Shown piece by piece: positions 51,498 to 59,690 of a stretch of 64,000 nucleotides of DNA (position 1 is the first letter of the stretch; each line of letters starts with the position of its first letter). The translations under genes and the position numbers were made by a program. This DNA comes from Betaproteobacteria bacterium (GTDB lineage: Bacteria; Pseudomonadota; Gammaproteobacteria; Burkholderiales; Burkholderiaceae_F), in assembly GCA_016861185.1 (NCBI GenBank), contig BOKW01000003.1:310001-374000 (forward strand), read 5' to 3'. The notes under the pieces are model-generated. The model was not told the origin of the DNA. It saw only the letters and a program-made list of their open reading frames with translations, and did not search any database.

Positions 51498-53783
51498 GTG
51501 GCGTTGTTTTCGCGCCGGCGCGACAGCCGCGGCTCCGGTCCGGTGCTGCGGGTGGAGAATCTCGACGTCTATTACGGCCGCGCGCACGCGCTGCAGGGCG
51601 TGTCGCTGCTGCTGGAGCGCGGCGTGCTCGGCGTGGTCGGCCGCAACGGCATGGGCAAGACCACGCTGTGCAATGCGATCACCGGACTGCTGCCGGCGGG
51701 CGCCACCGCGAGCGGCAGCGTGCAACTGGCGGGCGAGGAGATCCTCGGCCTGCCGGCGAACACGATCACCGAACGCGGCGTCGGTTACGTGCCGCAGGGC
51801 CGGCGCGTGTGGCCGTCGCTGTCGGTGGACGAACACCTGCGGCTCGCGGCGTCGCACGGCGCGCGCGGCGGCTGGACGATCGAGCGCGTCTACAAGAGCT
51901 TTCCGCGGCTGGCGGAGCGGCGCGGCCACGGCGGAGCGGAGCTTTCCGGCGGCGAGCAGCAGATGCTCGCGATTGCCCGCGCGCTGCTGTTCAACCCGCG
52001 GCTGCTGGTGATGGACGAACCGACCGAGGGGCTGGCGCCGGTCATCGTGCAGCAGGTCGCCGCGATGCTGAAGACGCTCGCGCGCGACGGCGAGATCGCC
52101 GTACTGCTGATCGAACAGAACCTCGGCGTCGCGATCGACGTCGCCGACACGATCGCCGTGATGGTCAACGGCCGCATCGCGCGCACGCTGACCGCCGGCG
52201 AACTCGCCGCCGACCGCGAACTGCAGCAGCGGCTGCTCGGCGTCAGAGCGGGCGGCGAAGAGGAGGAAGCCGCGGCAGCGGCCGCGCCGCCGCCGGCGGT
52301 CGAGGAGATCCGCGTCCTGACCGTGCGCCGTGCCGGCGACGCCGATCTTCCCGGGGCCGAGACCCGCGACGAACGCGCGACGCGCGGCCTCACCCGCTGG
52401 AACGCCGCCAATCCGATTCTCCCGATTGCGCCGAGCGCGATCGGCTCGAACCTCCCCTCTCCTACGTCAGTGGGAGAGAGCCTGCCCCGGACCGAATCCG
52501 GGGGGCTGGAGGTGAGGGAGAGAGACGCCGTCATCCCGGTCTCCGCCACCGTCAACCGGGCCGCCTACGTCGCCGGCACGTTCGACACCAAGGGCCGCGA
52601 GCTCTTCTACATCAAGCAGTGCCTGGACAAGCTCGGCCTCCGCAGCGTGACCGTGGATCTCTCCACGTCCGGCGCCACGTCCACCGCGAACGTGCATCCG
52701 CGCGAAGTCGCGCGCCATCACCCGCAGGGCGAGCGCGCGGTGTTCACGGACGACCGCGGCTCGGCGGTCAGCGCCATGGCCGTGGCGTTCGAGCGCTACG
52801 TGCTCGCGCGGCGCGATCTCGGCGGGCTGATCTCGGCCGGCGGTTCCGGCGGCACGGCGCTCGCCACCCGCGCGATGCGCGCGCTGCCGGTCGGCGTGCC
52901 GAAGGTCATGGTGTCCTCGGTCGCTTCCGGCGACGTGCGGCCGTACGTCGGCCCGAGCGACATCTGCATGATGTATTCGGTGACCGACGTGTCGGGCATC
53001 AACCGCATCAGCGAAAAGGTGCTGGCCAACGCCGCCCACGCGCTGGCGGGCATGATCGCCCACGCGCGCCGCGGCGAATCGACGTCCAAGCCGGCGCTCG
53101 GCCTCACCATGTTCGGCGTCACGACGCCGTGCGTGCAGGCCGTCACCAAGCAGTTGCAGGGCGAATACGACTGCCTCGTCTTTCACGCCACCGGCACCGG
53201 CGGCCAGTCGATGGAAAAGCTCGCCGACTCCGGGCTGCTGGCGGCGGTGCTCGACGTGACCACGACCGAAGTGTGCGACGAGATCGTCGGCGGCGTGCTG
53301 TCGGCCGGTCCCGAGCGTTTCGACGCCATCATCCGCGCGCGGATTCCCTACGTCGGCTCGTGCGGAGCGCTCGACATGGTGAACTTCTGGGCCATGGATA
53401 CGGTACCGGCGAAGTTTCGCGGCCGCAACCTGTACAAGCACAACGACAACGTGACGCTGATGCGCACCACGCCCGAGGAGTGCCGCGCGATCGGCGAGTT
53501 CATCGTGACCAAGCTGAACCGCATGGAGGGTCCGGTGCGGTTCGTGATTCCGGAGGGCGGCGTCTCCGCGCTCGATGCGCCGGGCAAGCCGTTCTGGGAT
53601 CCGGCGGCCGATCGGGCGCTTTTCGGCGCGATCGAATCGCGGTTCCGCGCCGGCCCCAACCGGAAGCTTGTGAAGTCGCCGCTGCACCTGAACGACCCGG
53701 GCTTCGCCGATCTGCTGGTGCAGCAGTTGCGCGAAGTCACGTCGAACCTCGCCCCTCGAACCGCGTACCTTGCCTCGCGTTGA
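51498..53783 (+). CDS. livF: LivF-type ATPase fused to a UPF0261 (Tm-1-like) domain
   Basis: 761-residue fusion. Residues about 15-250 are a LivF ATPase ([31 protein letters not shown]). Residues about 352-761 are a complete UPF0261 domain ([58 protein letters not shown] [14 protein letters not shown]), a nucleotide-binding family related to the N-terminal part of tomato Tm-1. The linker (about 255-350) is low complexity; residues about 318-343 are encoded by a palindromic DNA repeat read in frame. Start is GTG 51498 with GGAGG upstream. The next gene encodes the TIM barrel that in Tm-1 is the second half. An ordinary gene pair may have been joined by loss of the stop at the repeat. Confidence 0.9.
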   Translation: MALFSRRRDSRGSGPVLRVENLDVYYGRAHALQGVSLLLERGVLGVVGRNGMGKTTLCNAITGLLPAGATASGSVQLAGEEILGLPANTITERGVGYVPQGRRVWPSLSVDEHLRLAASHGARGGWTIERVYKSFPRLAERRGHGGAELSGGEQQMLAIARALLFNPRLLVMDEPTEGLAPVIVQQVAAMLKTLARDGEIAVLLIEQNLGVAIDVADTIAVMVNGRIARTLTAGELAADRELQQRLLGVRAGGEEEEAAAAAAPPPAVEEIRVLTVRRAGDADLPGAETRDERATRGLTRWNAANPILPIAPSAIGSNLPSPTSVGESLPRTESGGLEVRERDAVIPVSATVNRAAYVAGTFDTKGRELFYIKQCLDKLGLRSVTVDLSTSGATSTANVHPREVARHHPQGERAVFTDDRGSAVSAMAVAFERYVLARRDLGGLISAGGSGGTALATRAMRALPVGVPKVMVSSVASGDVRPYVGPSDICMMYSVTDVSGINRISEKVLANAAHALAGMIAHARRGESTSKPALGLTMFGVTTPCVQAVTKQLQGEYDCLVFHATGTGGQSMEKLADSGLLAAVLDVTTTEVCDEIVGGVLSAGPERFDAIIRARIPYVGSCGALDMVNFWAMDTVPAKFRGRNLYKHNDNVTLMRTTPEECRAIGEFIVTKLNRMEGPVRFVIPEGGVSALDAPGKPFWDPAADRALFGAIESRFRAGPNRKLVKSPLHLNDPGFADLLVQQLREVTSNLAPRTAYLASR
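52451..52527 (+). repeat. Palindromic repeat unit inside a coding sequence
   Basis: CTCTCC (52457-52462) pairs with GGAGAG (52473-52478), and CCCCGG (52485-52490) with CCGGGG (52498-52503). The outer CCTCCCCTCTCC and GGAGGTGAGGGAGAGAG tracts resemble the intergenic element at 1093-1194. Here it is translated without a stop as the interdomain linker of the LivF-UPF0261 fusion. Confidence 0.7.
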
Positions 53784-53785
53784 CC

Positions 53786-54613
53786 ATGCGCACCCCCCGC
53801 CAAACCATCCTCGAGCGGCTGCGCGCCAAGATCGCGCGCGGCCAACCCATCGTCGGCGGAGGCGCCGGCACCGGCCTGTCGGCGAAGTGCGAAGAGGCCG
53901 GCGGCATCGACCTGATCGTCATCTACAACTCGGGCCGCTACCGCATGGCGGGGCGTGGCTCGCTCGCGGGGCTGCTCGCCTACGGCAACGCCAACGAGAT
54001 CGTGGTGGAGATGGCGCGCGAAGTGCTGCCGGTCGTCAGGCGCACGCCCGTGCTGGCGGGCGTGAACGGCACCGATCCGTTCATGCTGCGCGAGCCGTTT
54101 CTGCGCCGCCTGGCCGAACTCGGTTTCTCGGGGGTGCAGAATTTCCCGACCGTCGGGCTGATCGATGGCATCTTCCGCGCCAATCTGGAGGAGACCGGCA
54201 TGGGCTACGCGCTAGAGGTGGAGATGATCGCCGCCGCGCGCGCGCTTGACCTGCTGACCACGCCGTACGTCTTCTCCGAGAGCGATGCCGCCGAAATGGC
54301 GCGCGCCGGCGCCGACGTGATCGTCTGCCATCTGGGGCTGACCACCGGCGGAGCGATCGGCGCGCGCACGGCGCTGACGCTGGCCGACTGCGTGCCGCGC
54401 ATCGACGCTTGGGCGGAGGCCGCGCTGCGCGTCAAACCCGACGCGATCGTGCTGTGCCACGGCGGCCCGATCGCCACGCCGGCAGATGCCGAATACATCC
54501 TGCGCCGTTGCCCGGCGTGCCACGGCTTCTACGGCGCTTCGAGCATGGAGCGGCTGCCGATCGAAGAGGCGCTGACCGAACGCACCCGCCAGTTCGTCGC
54601 CATCGCGAGATAG
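53786..54613 (+). CDS. PEP-hydrolase-like TIM-barrel protein
   Basis: 275 residues of the phosphoenolpyruvate hydrolase-like family (TIM barrel). Recognisable blocks: [74 protein letters not shown] and [15 protein letters not shown]. It follows the UPF0261 domain after two bases; the two families occur fused in plants and fungi (tomato Tm-1) and side by side in bacteria, so they probably act on one substrate. The biochemical reaction is not established. Confidence 0.88.
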   Translation: MRTPRQTILERLRAKIARGQPIVGGGAGTGLSAKCEEAGGIDLIVIYNSGRYRMAGRGSLAGLLAYGNANEIVVEMAREVLPVVRRTPVLAGVNGTDPFMLREPFLRRLAELGFSGVQNFPTVGLIDGIFRANLEETGMGYALEVEMIAAARALDLLTTPYVFSESDAAEMARAGADVIVCHLGLTTGGAIGARTALTLADCVPRIDAWAEAALRVKPDAIVLCHGGPIATPADAEYILRRCPACHGFYGASSMERLPIEEALTERTRQFVAIAR

Positions 54614-54631
54614 GACACCCTGGAGACCGCC

Positions 54632-56302
54632 ATGACCGGAACCGAGTTCGGATTGTTCATCCTCGGCCTGATCGCCGTCGCGATCGTCGTCGCCATTCTC
54701 GTGTGGTTGCTGCACTGGCTGTATCTGCGCAGCTCCAAGGAGCGCAGTTTCGTGCGCACCGGCTTCGGCGGCACCAAGGTCGTGCTCGGCGGCGGCGCGT
54801 TCGTGCTGCCGATCGTGCACGAGGTGATCCCGGTCAACATGAACACGCTGCGGCTGGAGGTGGCGCGCGGACGCGACAAGGCGTTGATCACCAAGGACCG
54901 CATGCGGGTGGACGTGACCGCCGAGTTCTACGTGCGCGTGAAAGCCGAGCCGCAGGCGGTGGCCGACGCGGCGCAGACGCTCGGCACGAGAACGCTCGAG
55001 CCGGAGAAGCTGAAGGAGCTGATCGAAGGCAAGTTCGTCGACGCGCTGCGCACGGTCGCCGCCGAGATGACCATGGAGGAGATGCACGAGAAGCGCGGCG
55101 AGTACGTCAAGCGCGTGCGCGCCGCGGTCGCCGGCGACCTGCTGAAAAACGGCCTCGAGCTGGAGGCCGCGTCGCTCACGCAGGTGGATCAGACCGCGAT
55201 GGAGTTCTTCAACCCGAGCAACGCGTTCGACGCCGAGGGCCTGACGCGGCTGACCGAACAGATCGAGAAGCGCAAGAAGCAGCGCAACGACGTCGAGCAG
55301 GACACGATGATCGCGATCCGCAACAAGAACCTGGAGGCGGAGAAGCTGGCGTTGGAGATCGAGCGCCAGGCCGAGTACGCGCGCCTGGCGCAGGAGCGCG
55401 AGGTGGAGACCGCGCGCGCCGAGCAGCGCGCCGAGGTCGCGCGCACGCGCGCCGAACGCGAACAGGAGGCCGAGCGCGCGCAGATCGCCGCGCGCGAGGC
55501 GATCGAGATGGCGCGCATCCTGAGCGAGCGCGCGCTGGAGGAAGAGCGCATCGTCAAGGAGCGCGAGCTGCAGGCGGCCGAGATCGAGCGGCGCAAGGCG
55601 CTGGAGCTGGCGGAGCAGGCGCGCGCGATCGAGGTCGCCAAGCACAGCCGCGCCGAGTCCGAAGCGCGCGCGGCGGCCGAGCAGGCGCGCGCCAAGGCGG
55701 TGGCGGAGGAGGAGCGCGTGTTCACCGTGCGCGAGACCGAGATGGCGGGGCGGCGCAAGGCGATCGAGCTGATCGAAGCGGCCAAGGAGGCGGAGCGCGA
55801 AGCGCTGCGGCTGAAGGCGGCGGCGGAAGCGGAGAAAGCGGCCGCGGCCGATCGCGGCGCGGCGATCCGCGCGCAGGCCGAAGCGGACGCCGAAGCGGAG
55901 AAGATCCGCGCGCTGGCGGCCAAGATCCGCCACGAGGTCGAGGCCGAGGGAGCGCGCCTGATGAACGAAGCGCAGAACGTGCTCACGCCCGAAGCGCGCG
56001 CCTCCGCGCTGCGGCTGCGGCTGGTGGAGCGGCTGGAGGGCATCATCCGCGAGTCGGTCAAGCCGATGGAGCGCATCGAAGGCATCAAGATCCTGCACGT
56101 CGAGGGGCTGGGCGGCGGCACGGCCGCGGCCGACGGCGGCGCGGGCTTTGCCGACAGCGTGGTCAACAGCGCGTTGCGCTTCCGCGCCCAGGCGCCGCTG
56201 GTGGATCAACTACTGCGCGAGATTGGCGTGGGCGGCGGCGAGCTCGGCCAGATCGCACAGAGCCTGAGCGCAGCGGCGTTGCCGTCGGCGAAGTCGGAGT
56301 AG
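54632..56302 (+). CDS. Flotillin-like SPFH protein (YqiK type)
   Basis: 556 residues. One membrane helix at the N-terminus (about 7-32), an SPFH/PHB domain (about 36-220, RTGFGGTKVVLGGGAFVLP) and a long Ala/Glu/Arg-rich coiled coil (about 215-450) with a flotillin C-terminal region. Such proteins form ring-like or raft assemblies at the inner membrane. They are usually encoded next to an NfeD/YqiJ partner, which is absent here; instead the gene sits 18 bases after the TIM-barrel gene in a transport and degradation operon, with its own GGAG site. It may organise the importer or enzymes at the membrane (inference). Confidence 0.88.
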   Translation: MTGTEFGLFILGLIAVAIVVAILVWLLHWLYLRSSKERSFVRTGFGGTKVVLGGGAFVLPIVHEVIPVNMNTLRLEVARGRDKALITKDRMRVDVTAEFYVRVKAEPQAVADAAQTLGTRTLEPEKLKELIEGKFVDALRTVAAEMTMEEMHEKRGEYVKRVRAAVAGDLLKNGLELEAASLTQVDQTAMEFFNPSNAFDAEGLTRLTEQIEKRKKQRNDVEQDTMIAIRNKNLEAEKLALEIERQAEYARLAQEREVETARAEQRAEVARTRAEREQEAERAQIAAREAIEMARILSERALEEERIVKERELQAAEIERRKALELAEQARAIEVAKHSRAESEARAAAEQARAKAVAEEERVFTVRETEMAGRRKAIELIEAAKEAEREALRLKAAAEAEKAAAADRGAAIRAQAEADAEAEKIRALAAKIRHEVEAEGARLMNEAQNVLTPEARASALRLRLVERLEGIIRESVKPMERIEGIKILHVEGLGGGTAAADGGAGFADSVVNSALRFRAQAPLVDQLLREIGVGGGELGQIAQSLSAAALPSAKSE

Positions 56303-56307
56303 TTCCC

Positions 56308-56380
56308 GTCATTCCGAGCCGAAGGCGAGGAATCTCAACGTTCGGCGCGTTCGAGATCCCTCGCATGCGCTCGGGATGAC
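56308..56380. repeat. Palindromic repeat after the flotillin gene
   Basis: GTCATTCCGAG (56308-56318) pairs with CTCGGGATGAC (56370-56380), and GCGAGGAATCTC (56325-56336) with GAGATCCCTCGC (56353-56364), allowing GT pairs. It begins six bases after the stop codon and could act as a terminator or mRNA-stabilising hairpin between the flotillin and the SRPBCC genes. Confidence 0.65.
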
Positions 56381-56409
56381 AGCGTCCAATCCTCGGATCC
56401 TCCTCACCC

Positions 56410-56853
56410 ATGATCAAGGTCTACACCTCCAGCGTCATCGACGTGCCGGCGGACGCCGTGTGGCAAGTCATCCGCGACTTCAACGGACTGCCGAACTGGC
56501 ATCCGGCTATCGCCGATTCGCGCATCGAGCAGGGACAACCGGCGGACAAGGTCGGCTGCGTGCGCAACTTCCGCACGCGCGACGGCGGCACGATCCGCGA
56601 GCGGCTGCTGGCGCTGTCGGACTACGACTACCAGTGCACGTACGCGATCCTCGAGTCGCCGATGGGCGTGGAGAACTACGTGGCGACGCTGAAGTTGACG
56701 CCAATCACCGACGGCAACCGCACGTTCGCCGAGTGGAGCGCCGAGTTCGATTGTGCCGAAAGCCGCGAGCGAGAACTGACGCAGCTCATCGGTCAGGGCG
56801 TCTTCCAAGGCGGCTTCGACGCGCTGAAGCAGCGCTTCGCCGCAAGGCGGTGA
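56410..56853 (+). CDS. SRPBCC (START-like) family protein
   Basis: 147 residues forming one helix-grip ligand-binding domain of the polyketide cyclase/dehydrase-like group: VIDVPADAVWQVIRDFNGLPNWHP at the start, GCVRNFRTRDGGTIRERLLA in the beta sheet, and the long C-terminal helix GVFQGGFDALKQRF. These proteins bind hydrophobic or aromatic compounds in a deep cavity and some catalyse cyclisation or hydrolysis. A close relative is the N-terminal domain of the next gene. No good ribosome site is visible. Confidence 0.85.
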   Translation: MIKVYTSSVIDVPADAVWQVIRDFNGLPNWHPAIADSRIEQGQPADKVGCVRNFRTRDGGTIRERLLALSDYDYQCTYAILESPMGVENYVATLKLTPITDGNRTFAEWSAEFDCAESRERELTQLIGQGVFQGGFDALKQRFAARR

Positions 56854-56872
56854 ACACCGGCTTTCTGCGGAC

Positions 56873-58336
56873 ATGCGCCTGCAACGCGTCACCCGCTCCG
56901 CGGTCATCGACGCGCCGATCGGGCGCGTGTGGGCAGTGTTGCGCGACTTCAATTCGCACCTTGCCTGGCATCCGATCATCGCTGCGAGCGAGATCGAGAA
57001 CGACGAGGCGCCGGATCAGGTCGGTTGCGTGCGCAACTTCCGGCTCAAGGACGGCAACGCCCTGCGCGAGCAGCTCTTGGTGCTCGACGACCGCAACCGC
57101 ATCTCGACCTACTGCATCCTCGACTCGACCATCCCGCTGCAGCGCTACGTCGCCACCGTGCGCCTGTCTCCCGTCACCGACGGCGATCGCACCTTCTGGC
57201 ACTGGGAGTCGACCTTCGCCACGCCGCCGGGCCGCGAGCGCGAACTCGCCGACGCGGTGGGCAACGGCGTTTACGAAGCGGGCTTCAAAGCGCTCGCCGA
57301 ATACCTGCGCGCGGACGGCGGCGCTACCGGGCGCGTCGCCACGGTCGCGCGCGGCGAGCCGCTGCCGGGCGAGGCGATCGTGCTCGCCGGCCGCGGCGGC
57401 CCCGAGCAGTTGCAGCGCGTGTCGATCGCCGCGCCGCCGCCGGGACCGGGCGAAGTGCGCATCCGCCAGCGCGCGATCGGCGTGAACTACATCGACGTGT
57501 ACGTGCGCAGCGGCGCGTACGGCGATCTAGTCCAGATCGGCGGCGTGCCCGGCTTCGAAGCCGCAGGCACCGTGATCGACGTTGGTGCCGACGTGACGCA
57601 CGTGCTGCCGGGCGACCGCGTCGCCTACGCCTGTCCGCCCGCGGGCGCATACGCGTCGGTGCGCACGCTGACTGCGGCGCAACTGCTGCGGCTGCCGGCG
57701 CACGTGTCCGAAGAAACCGCCGCCGCGGTGATGTTGAAGGGGCTGACCGCCGAGTACATCCTGTTCCGGCTGCACCCGCTGCGCGCGGGCGAGTCGCTGC
57801 TGGTGCACGCGGCCGCGGGCGGCCTCGGCATGCTGGTCGCGCAATGGGCGCGCGCGCTCGGCGCGGTGGTGATCGGCACGGTCGGCAGCGAGGAGAAAGC
57901 GCGCATCGCGCGCGGTTGGTGCGATCACGTGGTGGTGGTGCGCGACGGCAGCTTCGCCGACGCGGTGCTGGCGGCCACCGCCGGGCACGGGGCGGACGTG
58001 ATCGTCGACGGGCTGGGCGGCGCCGCGCGCGAGGAGAACATGCGCGCGATCGCCGCGACCGGCCACTGGATCAGCGTCGGGCAGGCCGCCGGTCGCTGGC
58101 CGCCGATCGACGCCGACTGGCTGATGGCGAAGTCCGTCACGTTCTCGCGCCCCGTGATCTTTCACTTCACCGCCAATCCGCGCCGGCTGCGCGAAATGGC
58201 CGAGCGCCTCTTCGCCGCCCTGGGCGCGGGCCAGATCGCGCCGCAGATCACCCGCTACGCGCTGTCGGCCGCGGCCGACGCGCACCGCGATCTGGAGAGC
58301 CGCCGCACCGTCGGCCAACTGGTGCTGCTGGCTTGA
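56873..58336 (+). CDS. Fusion of an SRPBCC domain with a quinone-oxidoreductase (MDR) domain
   Basis: 487 residues. Residues 1 to about 145 repeat the SRPBCC fold of the previous gene (AVIDAPIGRVWAVLRDFN, QVGCVRNFRLKDGNALRE, YVATVRLSPVTDG). Residues about 165-487 are a zinc-free medium-chain reductase like Qor: GVNYIDVYVRSG, VPGFEAAGTVIDVG, the NADPH motif HAAAGGLGMLVAQWA and GLGGAAREENMRAIAATG. The reductase half is complete. A joined ligand-binding and NADPH-reducing protein suggests that the first domain presents an enone or quinone-like intermediate to the second. It ends the co-directional run; an internal start just before the reductase is not obvious. Confidence 0.88.
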   Translation: MRLQRVTRSAVIDAPIGRVWAVLRDFNSHLAWHPIIAASEIENDEAPDQVGCVRNFRLKDGNALREQLLVLDDRNRISTYCILDSTIPLQRYVATVRLSPVTDGDRTFWHWESTFATPPGRERELADAVGNGVYEAGFKALAEYLRADGGATGRVATVARGEPLPGEAIVLAGRGGPEQLQRVSIAAPPPGPGEVRIRQRAIGVNYIDVYVRSGAYGDLVQIGGVPGFEAAGTVIDVGADVTHVLPGDRVAYACPPAGAYASVRTLTAAQLLRLPAHVSEETAAAVMLKGLTAEYILFRLHPLRAGESLLVHAAAGGLGMLVAQWARALGAVVIGTVGSEEKARIARGWCDHVVVVRDGSFADAVLAATAGHGADVIVDGLGGAAREENMRAIAATGHWISVGQAAGRWPPIDADWLMAKSVTFSRPVIFHFTANPRRLREMAERLFAALGAGQIAPQITRYALSAAADAHRDLESRRTVGQLVLLA

Positions 58337-58390
58337 TCACCGTCCACCAAGGACCGGGGAAAGCATCAACAGACACCGCCGCGAGAAGAC

Positions 58391-58491
58391 TCGCGCATGG
58401 GGCCTCCGTGCCACAGCAGCCAACGGATCAACTCCGTTTCGGCCGTTGTGAGCTCCCAATCTTCCTGGGTCGTTGAGTCGGAGTGAGGCAT
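58391..58491 (-). pseudogene. N-terminal fragment of a small conserved protein
   Basis: ATG at 58491 opens MPHSDSTTQEDWELTTAETELIRWLLWHGGP, which reads like a true protein start with an amphipathic helix (ELIRWLLWHGGP). After about residue 31 the composition changes and the frame runs into the antisense of the reductase gene, so the original C-terminus appears lost. The family is not certain. Confidence 0.3.
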
Positions 58492-58515
58492 CTCTTCGGA
58501 TGTTGGTATTCAGAA

Positions 58516-58701
58516 TCACCGGCCTCGCGCAGCTTTTCGCGCGAGGTCCGGTGGACTGCAGGGCTGGCCGTCGAGGCGTTCCGCAATGAGGTTCCATGAA
58601 CCGCCCCGACTTTCCCTCCGAAAAGTCCGCGGCGGTTCACCATCGAGATCGTCATCTTCCTGATCGCCGGCAAGCCCGACTTCCACTCGATCAACCCTCA
58701 T
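58516..58701 (-). CDS. Hypothetical small protein, 61 residues
   Basis: Frame beginning MRVDRVEVGLAGDQEDDDLD, with GAGGGG nearby, and ending 24 bases before the fragment at 58491. The acidic patch followed by WNLIAERLDGQP differs from the Arg/Ala-rich shadows seen elsewhere, so it may be coding or a remnant of a two-gene cassette together with the downstream fragment. No family recognised. Confidence 0.3.
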   Translation of the reverse strand: MRVDRVEVGLAGDQEDDDLDGEPPRTFRRESRGGSWNLIAERLDGQPCSPPDLARKAARGR

Positions 58702-58758
58702 GCCCCTCAACCCACTTGAATCTCAGCAGAGCTTCTCTCGAGGGGGTCGAGGCCCGCG

Positions 58759-59154
58759 TCAGGGTGAAGCGACCACCGCGTTCGCGCCGAGCCAGGCAAC
58801 CAGTGCGGCGTCCATCGTGGCCGCGTGGATCGAGAACCAGTTCGGCAGTTCGGTGGCCAGTCGCCGCACGACCTCGTCGTCGCCTTCGGCGAAGCGCCGT
58901 TCGACTTCGGCGAGGACGTCCAGCACCTTGTCGTGCTCGCGCTGGTGGCAGTCGAACGCGGGGAATGCCGACTCGCGCATCCAGCGCTCTTCGTCGCCGA
59001 AGTGGCGCAGCACGTGCGCGCGCACCGCGCTTAGCGCGGCCGGCAGTCGCTCGGCCGGCGCATCGGTGAGCGCCGCAACGCACGCATCGAACTCGGCGTG
59101 CAGCGCGTCGATCGGTGCGTAGCCGAGCGGGATGGCGGGCGCGCCCGCGCTCAT
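58759..59154 (-). CDS. Bacteriohemerythrin 2
   Basis: 131-residue four-helix protein with the diiron ligands of hemerythrin: His in DALHAEF, His and Glu in RHFGDEERWM, two His in DCHQREH, and His...Asp in IHAATMDAAL. Single-domain hemerythrins bind oxygen (or nitric oxide) reversibly and can deliver oxygen to oxygenases. Its ATG overlaps the stop of the upstream hemerythrin by 4 bases. The pair is more divergent than a recent duplication. Confidence 0.9.
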   Translation of the reverse strand: MSAGAPAIPLGYAPIDALHAEFDACVAALTDAPAERLPAALSAVRAHVLRHFGDEERWMRESAFPAFDCHQREHDKVLDVLAEVERRFAEGDDEVVRRLATELPNWFSIHAATMDAALVAWLGANAVVASP

Positions 59155-59552
59155 CGCGGCGGCGTGCCCTTCAGCCATTCCGCGAGCGGCGCGTCTTCTT
59201 CCTGCGCGTGGATCGCGAACCAGTTCATCAGGTCGGCGCAGTAGCGGCGCACGGCGTCGACGTCGCCGCCGTCGAAGCGGCGGCGGATGTCGGAGATCGA
59301 TTCGAGCAGCCGCTCGTGCGCGCGCTTGTGGCGCGCGTAGTGCTCGTAGTTCTCCTGCAGCATCCACTGCTCCTCGAGCCCGCAGTGGCGCAGCAGGTGC
59401 TCGTGCAGCGCGAGCAGATCCTCGCCGTAGTCGCCTTCGCGCGGGTCGTTCAGCGCGTCGAGGATCGCCTGGAACTCCTTGTGCAGATCGTCGATGGGCT
59501 TGAAGCCCACGAAGATGTCGTCATGACGGACGTGTACCGGCGCCGCAGCCAT
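59151..59552 (-). CDS. Bacteriohemerythrin 1
   Basis: 133 residues, same fold and complete ligand set: His in DDLHKEF, His/Glu in RHCGLEEQWM, two His in YARHKRAH, and His...Asp in IHAQEEDAPL. ATG at 59552 follows GGGAGG. First gene of the two-gene hemerythrin operon, divergent from the acyl-CoA synthetase. Probably cytosolic as no signal is seen. Confidence 0.9.
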   Translation of the reverse strand: MAAAPVHVRHDDIFVGFKPIDDLHKEFQAILDALNDPREGDYGEDLLALHEHLLRHCGLEEQWMLQENYEHYARHKRAHERLLESISDIRRRFDGGDVDAVRRYCADLMNWFAIHAQEEDAPLAEWLKGTPPR

Positions 59553-59690
59553 CGCGAGCCTCCCTGATCTGGATAATCGCAAGCTAAGGCAGCGCACGGC
59601 CCCCGCCTTGATGCAGAGCAAGTCGCCCGCAGGCGCCCGGCCGGCCGCGCGCGCGCCGCGCGTCGAAATCCGACGGGAGGAGTAGAAGAG

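Larger units (their letters stand above)
58337..58758. other. Intergenic region with degenerate small frames
   Basis: About 420 bases, visibly less GC-rich than the surroundings. On the minus strand it holds one intact but unrecognised 61-codon frame and the N-terminal piece of a second one. Inverted GCGCGAGG / CCTCGCGC tracts lie near 58533-58552. No promoter is clear. It separates the long plus-strand operon from the convergent hemerythrin genes. Confidence 0.4.

Noticed and set aside
54212..56209. Leu/Arg-rich frame of 665 codons opposite the flotillin gene
   Set aside because: Mirror of the regular coiled-coil codons (GAG, GCG, CGC). The repetitive look comes from the flotillin sequence.
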